Source: CAZDWZ01 sp964509425 (GTDB taxonomy: Bacteria; Bdellovibrionota_C; UBA2361; SZUA-149; CAZDWZ01). From it: 64,000 nt of DNA. A program made the position numbers and the translations under genes. Below the pieces are notes generated by a model. The model did not search any database, had not been told where the DNA came from, and was given only the letters and a program-made list of their open reading frames with translations. Position 1 is the first letter of the stretch. Each line of letters opens with the position of its first letter. This document shows, in pieces, positions 63,955 through 64,000 of the stretch. The stretch is taken from NCBI GenBank assembly GCA_964509425.1, contig CAZDWZ010000006.1, forward strand, positions 314,925 to 378,924, read 5' to 3'.

Positions 63955-64000
63955 ATGTTCGCGTGGAGCAAGAATCCGTCTCCTCCTCCTCCTGCACCTG
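63955..64000 (+). CDS. Possible start of a further gene, cut by the window edge
   Basis: ATG 63955, ten bases after the fusion gene's stop, opens a frame beginning MFAWSKNPSPPPPAP, cut at the edge. No ribosome-binding site is clear. It may be the next gene of the same operon, but only 15 codons are visible. Confidence 0.3.
   Translation, partial: MFAWSKNPSPPPPAP

Overview
The window reads as a chromosomal segment of a free-living Gram-negative bacterium of medium GC content. Evidence for that: a murein-peptide recycling ligase (mpl), lipoproteins with lipoboxes, type IV pilin-like proteins, periplasmic binding proteins and very large secreted calcium-repeat proteins. Core genes (prfB, aroC, mpl, hemH, a cysteine desulfurase, accC, trxB, an rluA-type pseudouridine synthase) sit singly or in pairs among many secreted or hypothetical proteins. 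No rRNA, tRNA or CRISPR was seen. The lineage cannot be fixed from sequence alone; the style (DUF11 plus thrombospondin type 3 repeats, orphan pilins) fits deltaproteobacterial or Bdellovibrio-like groups or a poorly sampled phylum.

Layout. 1-7311 (minus) is the N-terminal 2437 residues of a giant secreted protein, with DUF11-like modules followed by calcium-binding DxDxDG repeats arranged in ~302-residue super-units. 8.2-13.7 kb (plus) holds prfB with a programmed frameshift, a beta-CASP RNase-like hydrolase, aroC and mpl. 14-20 kb holds a pilin, a lipoprotein/membrane pair, a Na+/H+ antiporter, hemH and a cysteine desulfurase. 20-31.5 kb holds envelope and hypothetical proteins, a two-domain glycosyltransferase, a CitE-like lyase, an ACT-domain protein and a transglutaminase-like secreted protein. 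33.7-39.6 kb holds pilin-like genes, a HEAT-repeat protein, and two orphan periplasmic binding proteins around a DUF985 cupin. 42.5-46 kb holds the rluA-type gene, accC and trxB. 47.5-56 kb is a loose accessory region including a VirB2/TrbC-like pilin candidate. 56.8-64 kb holds a second large secreted calcium-repeat protein and a membrane glycosyltransferase fused to a glycoside-hydrolase domain.

Two overlaid patterns stand out. First, eight very GC-rich orphan genes (HExxH protein, glucuronate isomerase, ABC transporter fusion, aminotransferase and four proteins of unknown function) are inserted one at a time into intergenic gaps between 27 and 57 kb. They have strong Shine-Dalgarno sites and codon usage unlike their neighbours. 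Three share a small hairpin leader around the ribosome-binding site, and two of those share the same terminator-like palindrome. Second, intergenic palindromes recur: six copies of a CTCTGTG/CACAGAG inverted repeat and three copies of a GCAGCGCGAG-type hairpin. The most striking single protein is the glycosyltransferase-hydrolase fusion at 60.3-63.9 kb.
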